Positions 52,318 through 60,876 of a DNA stretch of 64,000 nucleotides are shown here, in pieces. The position numbers and the translations under genes were made by a program. Each line of letters starts with the position of its first letter. Within the stretch, counting starts at the first letter, position 1. The DNA is from Alphaproteobacteria bacterium (GTDB taxonomy: Bacteria > Pseudomonadota > Alphaproteobacteria > RF32 > CAG-239). The notes below the pieces were generated by a model that saw only the letters and a list, made by a program, of their open reading frames with translations, ran no database searches and was not told the origin of the DNA. The stretch spans positions 36,916 to 100,915 of the forward strand of contig SUUK01000006.1 in NCBI GenBank assembly GCA_015062535.1. The letters are read 5' to 3'.

Positions 52318-53175
52318 TTAACTTTCAAAAAAATTTCTAATATTTCCAATAAATCGTCCATTTTCTTTTATATTTCTCTTTTTAACAGCATCAATAATTA
52401 CTTTCTTTAACTCATCTGTTGCATATACTATTGCTTTTGCGCCGTAATTATCTTTTTGATTAACATCAGCTCCATTTTGAATTAATAATTCCACAACTTC
52501 CTTATAATCATTTACTGAAGCCTCCATCAAAGCTGTCTTTCCATAATCATCCTTTTGATTAACATCAGCCCTATTTTGAATTAATAACTCCACAACTTCC
52601 TTATGACCACTTCGTGAAGCCCAAATCAAAGCTGTCTTACCATAATCATTTTTTTGATTAACATCAGCCCCATTTTGAATTAAGACCTCTGCAATTTCTT
52701 TATGACATTCTGCTGAAGCCAACATCAAAGCTGTCCACCCTTTATTATTCTCAGCATTAACATCCGCCCCTTTTTGAATTAAAAGCTCCACAACTTCCTT
52801 ATGACCATATCTAGAAGCACACATCAAAGCTGTCCACCCTTTATTATTCTCAGCATTAACATCCGCTCCCATATCTATTAATTCTTCAACGTCTTTTTTT
52901 TCTCCATTTGCACAAACTTCTATTAATTTTTTACCAAGTTCTTTTGCTATTTCTTCATCAAAAATATTTTTTCCCACATTATTTTCCAAAAGCTCAGCAA
53001 CTTTTTCTAAATTATTATCTTTTGCAAACCTTAAAGGTGACCTTGCTCCATACATAGCATTAACGTTACAACCAAGTTTGATGAGCATATCAACCTTGGC
53101 AAGCTTAATATGCTCTGCCATATCCTCATCTTTAATAATTTCAATCAATTGACTTTCTAACGTTACTTCACCCAT
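52318..53175 (-). CDS. Ankyrin-repeat protein
   Basis: The 285-residue protein has the family head (T-L-E-S-Q-L-I-E-I-I-K, then D-M-L-I-K-L-G-C), a degenerate first repeat zone (about 36-90), then five near-identical 33-residue ankyrin repeats (G-W-T-A-L-M-C-A-S-R-Y-G-H-K-E-V and variants). The DNA of these repeats is also nearly identical (52480-52880), a sign of recent expansion. The shared ankyrin promoter is at 53206-53234, and GAGG precedes the ATG. It is first in a two-gene ankyrin operon. Confidence 0.9.
   Translation of the reverse strand: MGEVTLESQLIEIIKDEDMAEHIKLAKVDMLIKLGCNVNAMYGARSPLRFAKDNNLEKVAELLENNVGKNIFDEEIAKELGKKLIEVCANGEKKDVEELIDMGADVNAENNKGWTALMCASRYGHKEVVELLIQKGADVNAENNKGWTALMLASAECHKEIAEVLIQNGADVNQKNDYGKTALIWASRSGHKEVVELLIQNRADVNQKDDYGKTALMEASVNDYKEVVELLIQNGADVNQKDNYGAKAIVYATDELKKVIIDAVKKRNIKENGRFIGNIRNFFES
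52480..52880. repeat. Tandem 99-bp ankyrin-coding repeats
   Basis: About four adjacent 99-bp units differ at few positions (for example the two that end CACCCTTTATTATTCTCAG near 52740 and 52840). Copy number could change by slippage or unequal crossing-over. Confidence 0.75.
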
Positions 53176-53205
53176 TTTTGCCTCATTTTTCCCTAAATAT
53201 AGCCC

Positions 53206-53234
53206 ATTTTATCACAATTTTCCTCACTTTGCAA
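53206..53234 (-). promoter_or_regulatory. Sigma70-type promoter of the two-gene ankyrin operon
   Basis: On the minus strand TTGCAA (53229-53234) and TAAAAT (53206-53211) are separated by 17 bp. The whole upstream stretch is nearly the same as that of the ankyrin gene starting at 63303. Confidence 0.65.
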
Positions 53235-53249
53235 CAAATATCTCCCCCA

Positions 53250-53370
53250 AACATCACCCCTCGTTTTACGCTAGCCTTTTTTTCTGTCATCCCTCGTTTT
53301 GCCCCTGCTTTTTTTCAGTCATCCCTCGTTTTGCGATAAGCAAAACGTCAAGGGATCTACGAATTAAAAA
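53250..53370. repeat. Family A palindromic repeat cluster
   Basis: Two truncated left halves (CCCTCGTTTTACG and GTCATCCCTCGTTTTGCCCC) precede a full unit with CGTTTTGC/GCAAAACG and GTCAAGGGATCTACGAATTA. It lies upstream of the ankyrin operon and beside two family B copies. Confidence 0.75.
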
Positions 53371-53384
53371 AATCATGACAACAC

Positions 53385-53470
53385 TTTAGCATCCCCCATA
53401 AAACCGAAAGCCGTAAAAGCGTACATGAGCATTATGGGACAGGCTTCCATTTGACAATTTGACAGTGCTT
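53385..53470. repeat. Family B palindromic element, internally deleted copy B4
   Basis: It keeps the start (TTTAGCATCCCCC), the AACCGAAAGCCGT piece and the AAAGCGTACATGAGC loop, but has lost the left arm and most of the middle. It is about 85 bp against 140 bp for full copies. Confidence 0.6.
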
Positions 53471-53622
53471 TAGCACATCCCTCATAAAACCAAACGGCAA
53501 AGCCGTTGCAACGGGTGGGATAAAGTGCGGTGCTAGGAGTGACGCCGTAAGCGTAGTGTACAAACAAAAGGGTACATGAGCGAACGCCGACGCTCCTATG
53601 ACCGTGCTTTAGCACATCCCCC
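53471..53622. repeat. Family B palindromic element, copy B5
   Basis: A full unit with AACGGC/GCCGTT, GGGTGGGATAAAGTGC, left arm AGGAGTGACGCCG and right arm CGCCGACGCTCCT (largely complementary), and the start of another unit at 53610. Reading frames crossing it only translate the repeat. Confidence 0.75.
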
Positions 53623-53633
53623 CCATAAAAAAA

Positions 53634-53660
53634 GCCCCCCACTTTTTTCAAAGGGGGGGC
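53634..53660 (-). terminator. Terminator after ftsZ
   Basis: GCCCCCC pairs with GGGGGGC with an AT-rich loop; on the minus strand a run of T follows. It lies a few bases past the ftsZ stop at 53667. Confidence 0.75.
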
Positions 53661-53666
53661 ACCTTC

Positions 53667-55340
53667 TTACCTTCTTCTTAAAAACGATGGTATTTCCAAA
53701 TCATCATCCGTATCATTGGCTTTATCCAAAACATCTTCGATTTCATCAAATTTTGGAGTAATAACTCTTTGAACAACTTTTTCATTGGCATCATTTTTGC
53801 TTAAACTACGACCTAAAATCTTATCCAAGAAAGAACGAGGTTTAGAAGGAGCTTCTTCTTCAACAATTTTAACTTGCTCTTCTCTTAATTTCTTTTCAAA
53901 TGGAAATTCTACTTCACCATGTTCAGGGAAAAGCTCTGGCTCTTCTTCAACAATTTTAACTCTAGAACTTGGTTGAAAAGCTTTTTCTTGTTTAACAGCA
54001 AACAACTCATCTTTAACTTCCACGCTTTCTTCTTCAGCATTAGCAACTATAGGCTTATTAATAATTGCACTAAATAAAGCGCTATTAGAACGAGTTGGCT
54101 CATCTTCTTTAAGTTTCATGTTAGAAAATTCACCTTGCTCAGCAACACCACTTACATCTTTCAAATCGATAATGTTGTCGTTTGCTTTAACTTCTTGAGC
54201 TTCATTATTAATAGCTTCCTCAGTAGTGTTATTTTCCTCAACTTCAATGTTATCGTTTGCATCTAAAACAACATCTTCAATAACTTCAACTTCCTCTTCT
54301 TGTTTAACTTCATTATCAAGGTTAACATAAGAGTTCATTTCTTTATTTTTAAGATATTGTACTTGAGCTTCTTCATCAATACCTGTTACCACGATAGAAA
54401 CTCTAATTTTACCAGACAAACTATCATCATAACTAGAACCAAAAATAAGCTCTGCATTTTCATCAACTTCTTCTTTAATAATATTAACTGCTTCATCAAT
54501 TTCCATCAAAGTAATGTCAGAACCACCAGTAATATTAATTAAAACACCCTTAGCCCCTTTCATAGAGCAATCGTCTAAAATTGGGTTAGAAAGAGCTTGT
54601 TCTGCAGCAATTTTTGCTCTATCTTCACCTTCTGCTTCACCAGTACCCATAATAGCTTTACCTTTGTCAGCCATAATTTTCTTAACATCAGCAAAGTCAA
54701 GGTTAATAAGACCTGGCATAATCATCAAATCTGTAATAGATCTAACACCATCATAAAGAACTTCATCAGCTTTTACAAACGCATCTTTTAGAGTTGTGTT
54801 TTTATCTGCGATTCTAAATAAATTTTGGTTAGGAATAACAATAATACTATCAACTTCATTAATAAAGTTTTCTAAAGCACTTTCAGCATTTTCCATACGT
54901 TTTTTACCTTCAAAAGCAAAAGGCTTTGTAACAACACCAACAGTTAAGATTCCTTTTTCTTTTGCAATCCTAGCAACAACAGGAGCCGCACCACTACCTG
55001 TTCCGCCACCCATACCTGCGGTAATAAACACCATATTAGAATTTGCTAATTCTCTTTCAATATCTTCTCTAGCTTCTTCAGCTGCAAGCTTACCAATTTC
55101 TGGTCTAGCACCAGCACCCAAACCTTGAGTAATCTCAAGACCTAGTTGAATTTTTCTTGTAGCAGGGTTAAGCGCCAAAGCTTGCGCATCAGTATTAGCT
55201 ACCACAAAATCAACACCTTCAAGATTTTTACTCATCATGTTTGAAATAGCATTACCACCGCCGCCACCGACACCGATAACTGTTATTCTTGGTTTTAATT
55301 GAGCTAGTGCCGCATCGCCGACAGAGAGTTTAATTGCCAT
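53667..55340 (-). CDS. ftsZ: Cell division GTPase FtsZ
   Basis: FtsZ forms the Z ring. The 557-residue protein has a GTPase/tubulin fold with the Gly-rich T4 motif G-G-G-T-G-S-G at 111-117 and the T7 loop N-L-D-F-A-D at 213-218, which completes the GTP site of the neighbouring subunit. The region from about 335 to 545 is a long, acidic, poorly ordered linker. The C-terminal peptide [10 protein letters not shown] is the docking site for FtsA and other partners. AAGGAG precedes the ATG. It is last in the division cluster. Confidence 0.98.
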   Translation of the reverse strand: MAIKLSVGDAALAQLKPRITVIGVGGGGGNAISNMMSKNLEGVDFVVANTDAQALALNPATRKIQLGLEITQGLGAGARPEIGKLAAEEAREDIERELANSNMVFITAGMGGGTGSGAAPVVARIAKEKGILTVGVVTKPFAFEGKKRMENAESALENFINEVDSIIVIPNQNLFRIADKNTTLKDAFVKADEVLYDGVRSITDLMIMPGLINLDFADVKKIMADKGKAIMGTGEAEGEDRAKIAAEQALSNPILDDCSMKGAKGVLINITGGSDITLMEIDEAVNIIKEEVDENAELIFGSSYDDSLSGKIRVSIVVTGIDEEAQVQYLKNKEMNSYVNLDNEVKQEEEVEVIEDVVLDANDNIEVEENNTTEEAINNEAQEVKANDNIIDLKDVSGVAEQGEFSNMKLKEDEPTRSNSALFSAIINKPIVANAEEESVEVKDELFAVKQEKAFQPSSRVKIVEEEPELFPEHGEVEFPFEKKLREEQVKIVEEEAPSKPRSFLDKILGRSLSKNDANEKVVQRVITPKFDEIEDVLDKANDTDDDLEIPSFLRRR

Positions 55341-55428
55341 ATTTTTATCTCCTTAAATTAAAAAAAAGCTAGAATCCAAATTCTTTAATACGATTCTAGC
55401 TTATAATAAATTAAGTTTTAGTTACCAA

Positions 55429-56682
55429 CTAGCAAGTTTTCTTAAACAATTCCAAAATTTTTGCAAAAACTCCATCAGTATTAGTGCTAACATTAACTTT
55501 TTTCACAATTTTCTTCTCAGAATTATTAACTGCAAACAAAAGAAGACCAAGAGCAGTCGAAAAAGTTGGATTATGAAGCACTTGAGGAATATTTTCGATA
55601 TTACGAGGTCTACCGATTCTCACCTGTTTATCCAAAACCATAGAAGCTACTTCTCTCATACCTGGAAGCTGTGCCGCCCCACCGGTTAAAACCACTCTAT
55701 GAGAAGTTGCATTTTTGTATCCAGCTTCATCAAGTTTTCTACCCACAAGTTCAAAAATTTCTTCGATTCTAGGAGAAATAATATTAATCAAATCAGACTT
55801 ATAGATTTGTTTAATATTGCTATCATCTTCTTCACCAACAGGATAAACATTTATCACTTCTTGCTCATCTTGGCTAATCAAAAAAGCACAACCATGACGA
55901 TTCTTTACTTCTTCAGCATAGTTAAAAGATGTAGTTAATCCCAAAGCAATATCGTTTGTTACATTAATACCGCCCACTGGAATCGAGCCAAAATAAACCG
56001 GATGACCATTCTTAAAGCTTGCAATACTAGTTGTACCGCCACCAATATCAATAATTGTAGCACCAAGCTCTCTTTCATCATCAACCAAACAAGAAAGTCC
56101 AGATGCATAAGCCGAAAATGCTTTCATCTCAACTTCTAAATGAGAACTTTCAACCACAGTTGATAAATTTTTATACATAGGACGAGGATAAAGACCAAGC
56201 AAAATATCAACGCTCAAATTTTCACCAAAAATATTAATCGGATTTTTTACTTCTTCGCCATTATCAACATGATATCCCATAGTTAAAAAGTGAATAGGCT
56301 CATTTCCTTCAACATTAACTTTCAAAAGCCCTTTATCTGTCACTTTTTTAACATCATCTTCCATAACAGGTCTATTTTTATGAATACTAATGCTAGAGCT
56401 TCTAACCACACTTCTAGTTCTATCACCACTAACATTTACAATCACATTTGTAATACGTTCATTAGCCATTTGCTCTGCCGCTTCAACAGCATTACAAACT
56501 GCAATAGTTGCCTGATTAACATCAACCACAACCCCATTCTTAATACCTTTTGCCGCATTATATCCATAACCTAAGATAGACACTCTCTTATCTTTAGTAA
56601 CTCTAGCAATAATACAACATACCTTTGATGTACCAATATCAAGCGCTGCAACAACTGGTGATCTATTAAAAGAATGGTTCAT
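55429..56682 (-). CDS. ftsA: Cell division protein FtsA
   Basis: FtsA is the actin-like anchor that ties FtsZ to the membrane and recruits later division proteins. The 417-residue protein opens with A-A-L-D-I-G-T-S-K-V (phosphate 1), has I-D-I-G-G-G-T-T-S near 213 (phosphate 2) and V-V-L-T-G-G-A-A-Q-L near 335 (adenosine loop). The last residues, V-F-A-K-I-L-E-L-F-K-K, form the amphipathic membrane helix. GGGG lies before the ATG. An 88-bp gap separates it from ftsZ. Confidence 0.97.
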   Translation of the reverse strand: MNHSFNRSPVVAALDIGTSKVCCIIARVTKDKRVSILGYGYNAAKGIKNGVVVDVNQATIAVCNAVEAAEQMANERITNVIVNVSGDRTRSVVRSSSISIHKNRPVMEDDVKKVTDKGLLKVNVEGNEPIHFLTMGYHVDNGEEVKNPINIFGENLSVDILLGLYPRPMYKNLSTVVESSHLEVEMKAFSAYASGLSCLVDDERELGATIIDIGGGTTSIASFKNGHPVYFGSIPVGGINVTNDIALGLTTSFNYAEEVKNRHGCAFLISQDEQEVINVYPVGEEDDSNIKQIYKSDLINIISPRIEEIFELVGRKLDEAGYKNATSHRVVLTGGAAQLPGMREVASMVLDKQVRIGRPRNIENIPQVLHNPTFSTALGLLLFAVNNSEKKIVKKVNVSTNTDGVFAKILELFKKTC

Positions 56683-56695
56683 TTTTTCCCCTTTT

Positions 56696-57538
56696 TTATC
56701 TCTTTAACATCATATCAAAGTACGACTTATCAATGTCTACAACTATTCTATTATCAAACCTTACATCAAAGGAAGTTAATTTACGCTTAAAAATTCCTTG
56801 TCTTTTGTTTAATAATGCAATTTTTTGATATGCTTTAAGAAAATCTTTTTCAGGAAGTTTAACCACCACACCATTACTAAGTGTATCAAAAATTAAATCC
56901 CAACGACGATTAGATACAAAAACCGCCGCTCTTACTCTAGATTTTAACTCCTCATCAGTATCTAAAACTTTTAATAATTCCGCCAAGTTATGAGGTGCGC
57001 CTTCACCAGTTAAAACCAAAAGCCTCTGGTCTGGCTCATAATCTTCAACCTCAATAACATTACCCTCTTCATCAACCGGATAATATCTACCTTCATGTTG
57101 CCAAATTGCTTTTACTTTTCTTTCTTCAATATTAACCAAAATATTATGAGGAAAAAAGCTTCTTTTAACAACGCAACGTCTAACCCAAGTCAATTGCTCA
57201 ATTTTTGTTTGGAGCAAATCAATATCCACCCCTAAAATACTTTCATTTTCACTCAAATTAAGCGCTTGGATTAAATCCTCATACGAGGTTCTATAATTTC
57301 CCTCAACAATCACATCTTCAACATAAAGCCCATGTTTAGAAGAAAAATGATAAAAACTTTTCATCATCTTATCAAATTGAGCAGAAATCACATTATCTCT
57401 AATTGTAACCGCAATCAAACAAAGTGATAAAATAAACAAAAAAATCATCACAACCCCAGTTAACCTATACGCCCACTCACGTTCAGGATAAACAAAGTTT
57501 TCTTTTGATTTCAATGTATTATTTACCACTTCTTTCAT
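56696..57538 (-). CDS. ftsQ: Cell division protein FtsQ
   Basis: FtsQ links the cytoplasmic ring with septal wall synthesis. The 280-residue protein has a short cytoplasmic start, a single span (about 27-47), a POTRA domain (about 62-130; V-E-D-V-I-V-E-G-N-Y near 54-63) and a beta domain to the C-terminus (R-W-D-L-I-F near 213). Similarity across FtsQ proteins is low, so the call relies on this layout plus its place between murB and ftsA. No strong binding site is seen; the start lies 6 bp from murB. Confidence 0.93.
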   Translation of the reverse strand: MKEVVNNTLKSKENFVYPEREWAYRLTGVVMIFLFILSLCLIAVTIRDNVISAQFDKMMKSFYHFSSKHGLYVEDVIVEGNYRTSYEDLIQALNLSENESILGVDIDLLQTKIEQLTWVRRCVVKRSFFPHNILVNIEERKVKAIWQHEGRYYPVDEEGNVIEVEDYEPDQRLLVLTGEGAPHNLAELLKVLDTDEELKSRVRAAVFVSNRRWDLIFDTLSNGVVVKLPEKDFLKAYQKIALLNKRQGIFKRKLTSFDVRFDNRIVVDIDKSYFDMMLKR

Positions 57539-57544
57539 AAACGT

Positions 57545-58474
57545 TTACTTTTTTACCCCCATACGACGAACTTCCCATTCAAGAGTAATAGATGTCTTTT
57601 CTTTTACCTTCTTTACAATCAATTCTCCAAGTTCTTCAATATCTTGGGCGCTCGCATTACCGTTATTGATTAAGAAATTACAATGCTTATCAGATACCTC
57701 TGCATCACCAACTTTAAGTCCTCTGCAACCAGCATCACTAATTAACTTCCAAGCCGCCAAACCATCTGGATTTTTAAAAGTTGAACCAGCAGTTTTTTTA
57801 TTAATTGGCTGATTAGCTGTGCGATATTTTTTGTGTTCATCAATTGTTGCCTTAATCTCTTTTGCATCTTTATGAACACCCTTAAAAGTTGCCTCCAAAA
57901 TAATCCAATTCTCAGGGAACATACTTGATCTATATGAAAAATTAAAGTCAGATTTATCTACATCATAAATCTCACCCCAATCATTCATAATTTTAGCGCT
58001 TTCCAAAACTTCACTAACCGAACCACCAAAGCACCCTGCATTTGTTCTAAGCAAACCACCAATTCTACCAGGAACCGAAACAATAAATTCAAGTCCACCA
58101 ATTTCATTTTCAATCAAAACTTTTTTCAAATCACCATTAATAGCACCAGCGCCAATTTTCACACTTTTGCCATCAACCTTAATTTGCTTAAAAAATGGGC
58201 TATCAAGTTTAATCACAACCCCCAAAATTCCACCATCTCTAACCAAAAGATTAGAACCGCCACCAATCACTGTAACAGGAACAGCACTTGGCTTTTTTAA
58301 TAAAAACATTTTTAAATCTTCATAATCCTCTGGAATAAACATAACCTCAGCCGGTCCCCCAACCCCAAACCAAGTATGTTTTGAAAGCTTTACATTTTCG
58401 ATATATTTACCTCTAACTTCTGGCAAACTATTAATCAACCCTTCTTCTGATTTATTAAAAAAACTTTCAAACAT
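57545..58474 (-). CDS. murB: UDP-N-acetylenolpyruvoylglucosamine reductase
   Basis: MurB reduces enolpyruvyl-UDP-GlcNAc to UDP-MurNAc with FAD and NADPH. An in-frame ATG at 58531 overlaps ftsW, but AAGGAG six bases before the ATG at 58474 sets the start (309 residues). The FAD-binding motif G-G-G-S-N-L-L-V-R-D lies near 68, the catalytic Ser in A-G-S-T-F-K-N-P near 228, and the C-terminal Glu in L-E-W-E-V-R-R. It fits type I/IIa sizes. It lies in the cluster without murC or murG beside it. Confidence 0.95.
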   Translation of the reverse strand: MFESFFNKSEEGLINSLPEVRGKYIENVKLSKHTWFGVGGPAEVMFIPEDYEDLKMFLLKKPSAVPVTVIGGGSNLLVRDGGILGVVIKLDSPFFKQIKVDGKSVKIGAGAINGDLKKVLIENEIGGLEFIVSVPGRIGGLLRTNAGCFGGSVSEVLESAKIMNDWGEIYDVDKSDFNFSYRSSMFPENWIILEATFKGVHKDAKEIKATIDEHKKYRTANQPINKKTAGSTFKNPDGLAAWKLISDAGCRGLKVGDAEVSDKHCNFLINNGNASAQDIEELGELIVKKVKEKTSITLEWEVRRMGVKK

Positions 58475-58499
58475 TTTACTCTCCTTATTATTCTTATTA

Positions 58500-59633
58500 T
58501 TATCCGTTATCTTTATCTTCCGAAACTGCATTCTTTCGAGTTATCGCCAAAAGCATTCCCATTGTCAAACAACTAGCAAGCATAGATGACCCACCATAAG
58601 ACACAAAAGGAAGTGTCATACCTTTAGCCGGCATAAGTTGAAGCGAAGAACACATATTAACAATCGCCTGTCCACCCAAAGAAGCCGCAAGTCCGGATGC
58701 CGCATACATTTGAAACAAGTTATTATCTTTTAGCGAATTAAGCATTGTTCTAACCACAATCACCGCAAAAGAAATCACAATAAGACTTGTAAGCCACACA
58801 CCATACTCTTCACCAGCAAGCGAAAAAATAAAGTCAGTATGCACATCAGGTAAACTCATCTTAACCACACCCTCACCAGGACCACGACCTAGCAAATTAC
58901 CATTTGCAAAAGCATCCATAGATTTTTGAATTTGTGAACCAATCTCGTTTTCTGTTGCCAAAAATCTATCAATTCTATCTCTAACATGTGCTAAAAAGAA
59001 ATAAGACCCAGTAACTAAAACTGCGCCAAGTGTAAACAAAATAGAAATAAGCCAAGCAGGAATTCCTGCCCACACCATTTGAAGCGCCCAAACACCAGAA
59101 ATAAGCACCGTCATACCAAGGTCAGGTTGTCCAAAAACAGCCCCCGCCGTAATCACATACAACACCACCGAAACCGTCATCCCCGGAAAGTCATCTGTTC
59201 TTTTATTTGCATCTAAAAGCCAAGCGGTTACCACAATAAACACCGGCTTAATAAACTCAGAAGGTTGAAGCGAAAAACCCGCAAACTTAATCCAACGTGC
59301 CGCTCCCTTTGTTGCATCACCAACAATATATGTCAAAACGACCCCAACAAAAGCACATAAGAATCCAAAAACTGCCAAGCGCCTAATTGTTCTTAAATTT
59401 TGCATAGAAACGCCAATCATAAGACCAATTCCTGCCAGAATAAAAACACCTTGTTTTTTCACAAATGAAAATTCATCAACAAGTCTATCTCTATGTGCAG
59501 CCGAAGGGCTTGCAGACAACACCAACATAACACCAATAAAAATCAAAAATAAAGCAAGTGAAAAATTAACCTTGTCAACGGTCCACCACCAATTAGAAAT
59601 TTTACTTTTGCTATGTCTTGTAAGTAATCGCAT
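58500..59633 (-). CDS. ftsW: FtsW, SEDS-family septal peptidoglycan glycosyltransferase
   Basis: FtsW polymerises septal glycan with FtsI. The 377-residue protein has about ten spans, with A-A-R-W-I-K-F near 110, Q-P-S-E-F-I-K-P, Q-P-D-L-G-M-T, the loop L-P-D-V-H-T-D-F-I-F with its likely catalytic Asp, and S-Y-G-G-S-S near the end. GGAG precedes the ATG. Its place between mraY and murB marks it as the division copy, in contrast to rodA at 1406. Confidence 0.95.
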   Translation of the reverse strand: MRLLTRHSKSKISNWWWTVDKVNFSLALFLIFIGVMLVLSASPSAAHRDRLVDEFSFVKKQGVFILAGIGLMIGVSMQNLRTIRRLAVFGFLCAFVGVVLTYIVGDATKGAARWIKFAGFSLQPSEFIKPVFIVVTAWLLDANKRTDDFPGMTVSVVLYVITAGAVFGQPDLGMTVLISGVWALQMVWAGIPAWLISILFTLGAVLVTGSYFFLAHVRDRIDRFLATENEIGSQIQKSMDAFANGNLLGRGPGEGVVKMSLPDVHTDFIFSLAGEEYGVWLTSLIVISFAVIVVRTMLNSLKDNNLFQMYAASGLAASLGGQAIVNMCSSLQLMPAKGMTLPFVSYGGSSMLASCLTMGMLLAITRKNAVSEDKDNG

Positions 59634-59642
59634 TAACTTCTC

Positions 59643-60689
59643 CTACAACAAAGAAAGCAAACCTAATATAGATGCAACAAAAGTAACACCCCAAAAACAA
59701 TAAACCACTTTATTTTCACTCCAACCAAGTTGTTCAAAGTGGTGATGAATTGGCGCCATCTTAAAAAATCTTTTTCCGGTTTTCTTAAAATACACAACTT
59801 GAATAACAACAGATAAAGTTTCAAGCACAAAAACAATACCAACAATAGAAAGCACAATTTCATGTTTTAAAATAACTGCAATCACACCAAGCACGGCGCC
59901 AAGTGCAAGAGAACCAGTATCACCCATAAACACACGAGCTTTTTTAAGATTAAACCACAAAAATCCAATCAAGCTACCAACAAGAGCACTACAAACAACA
60001 CTAATTTCATAGCTTTTTGGAATATATGGAATAGATACTTCATTAAACACAGGATAACCTGTTGCAAAAGAAATCACCATAAACACACTAAACACAATAG
60101 CAAGCATACCACCTGCCAAACCATCTAACCCATCACTTAAGTTAACTGCATTAGAAGCACCAGCAATTACAAACAAAGCAAAAGGAATATAAAGCCAAGA
60201 AAGCTCTAAGCTCCACTTAAAATAAGGCACATATAAAGTACTTTCAACAGAGTTTGGAGTAGCTGCCGCAATCACATTAACCGCCAAAACTGCCGCCATA
60301 AATTGAATAAATAATTTCATCTTTGCAGTCATAGCATTTGGAGTTTGTTTTTTTACTTTTACATAATCATCAGCAAAACCGGTTGCCCCATAAACTAAAA
60401 GCACAAGCATAGAAATCCACACAAAGTGAAGTTTCACATTAGCAAACAAAAGCATACTAATAAGCGAAGTTCCCAAAATAAGAAGTCCACCCATGGTTGG
60501 GGTACCTTTTTTCTCTTTAATGTGGCTTTTAGGACCATCACTTCTAATTGGTTGTCCAGATTTGCTCATTGATCTTAAAAATTCGATTAATCTTCCTCCA
60601 AACATCAAAGAAAGTACCAAAGAAACAACAAACGCCATCATAGCTCTACAACAAACATTTTCTGGCTCATAAGATAAAAAAGACCACAT
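59643..60689 (-). CDS. mraY: Phospho-N-acetylmuramoyl-pentapeptide transferase
   Basis: MraY makes lipid I on the inner face of the membrane. The 348-residue protein has about ten spans and the family motifs G-F-A-D-D-Y-V-K near 106 (aspartate pair), N-L-S-D-G-L-D-G-L-A near 183, F-M-G-D-T-G-S-L-A-L near 254, and M-A-P-I-H-H-H-F-E near 312. It is first of the minus-strand cluster; ftsW starts 9 bp after it, with murD missing between them. Confidence 0.97.
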   Translation of the reverse strand: MWSFLSYEPENVCCRAMMAFVVSLVLSLMFGGRLIEFLRSMSKSGQPIRSDGPKSHIKEKKGTPTMGGLLILGTSLISMLLFANVKLHFVWISMLVLLVYGATGFADDYVKVKKQTPNAMTAKMKLFIQFMAAVLAVNVIAAATPNSVESTLYVPYFKWSLELSWLYIPFALFVIAGASNAVNLSDGLDGLAGGMLAIVFSVFMVISFATGYPVFNEVSIPYIPKSYEISVVCSALVGSLIGFLWFNLKKARVFMGDTGSLALGAVLGVIAVILKHEIVLSIVGIVFVLETLSVVIQVVYFKKTGKRFFKMAPIHHHFEQLGWSENKVVYCFWGVTFVASILGLLSLL

Positions 60690-60828
60690 TTTACTAAAAA
60701 AACCTCAAAAATTATAGATTAAACAAACTCGAAAAATATATTTTACCCCATCATAACAGTCAATATCTAAATTAAGTCTTAAAAAAAAACTTTTTTACCC
60801 CTTTTTATCGCGCTTTTTTATATAAAAA

Positions 60829-60865
60829 AAACTCCCCTTATGTATTTCTACATAAAAAGGAGTTT
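60829..60865. terminator. Terminator-like hairpin after the unknown gene 60877
   Basis: ACTCC and TTATGTA pair with TACATAA and GGAGT around TTTC. On the minus strand it follows the stop at 60877 and is flanked by A/T runs. Confidence 0.7.
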
Positions 60866-60876
60866 AATAAGCTAGT

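Noticed and set aside
53373..53761. Frames of 92 (minus) and 61 (plus) residues between the ankyrin operon and ftsZ
   Set aside because: Both translate family B copies and the ftsZ terminator.
58474..58531. Longer start of murB overlapping ftsW
   Set aside because: AAGGAG with correct spacing selects the internal ATG at 58474, and MurB proteins do not have this N-terminal extension.
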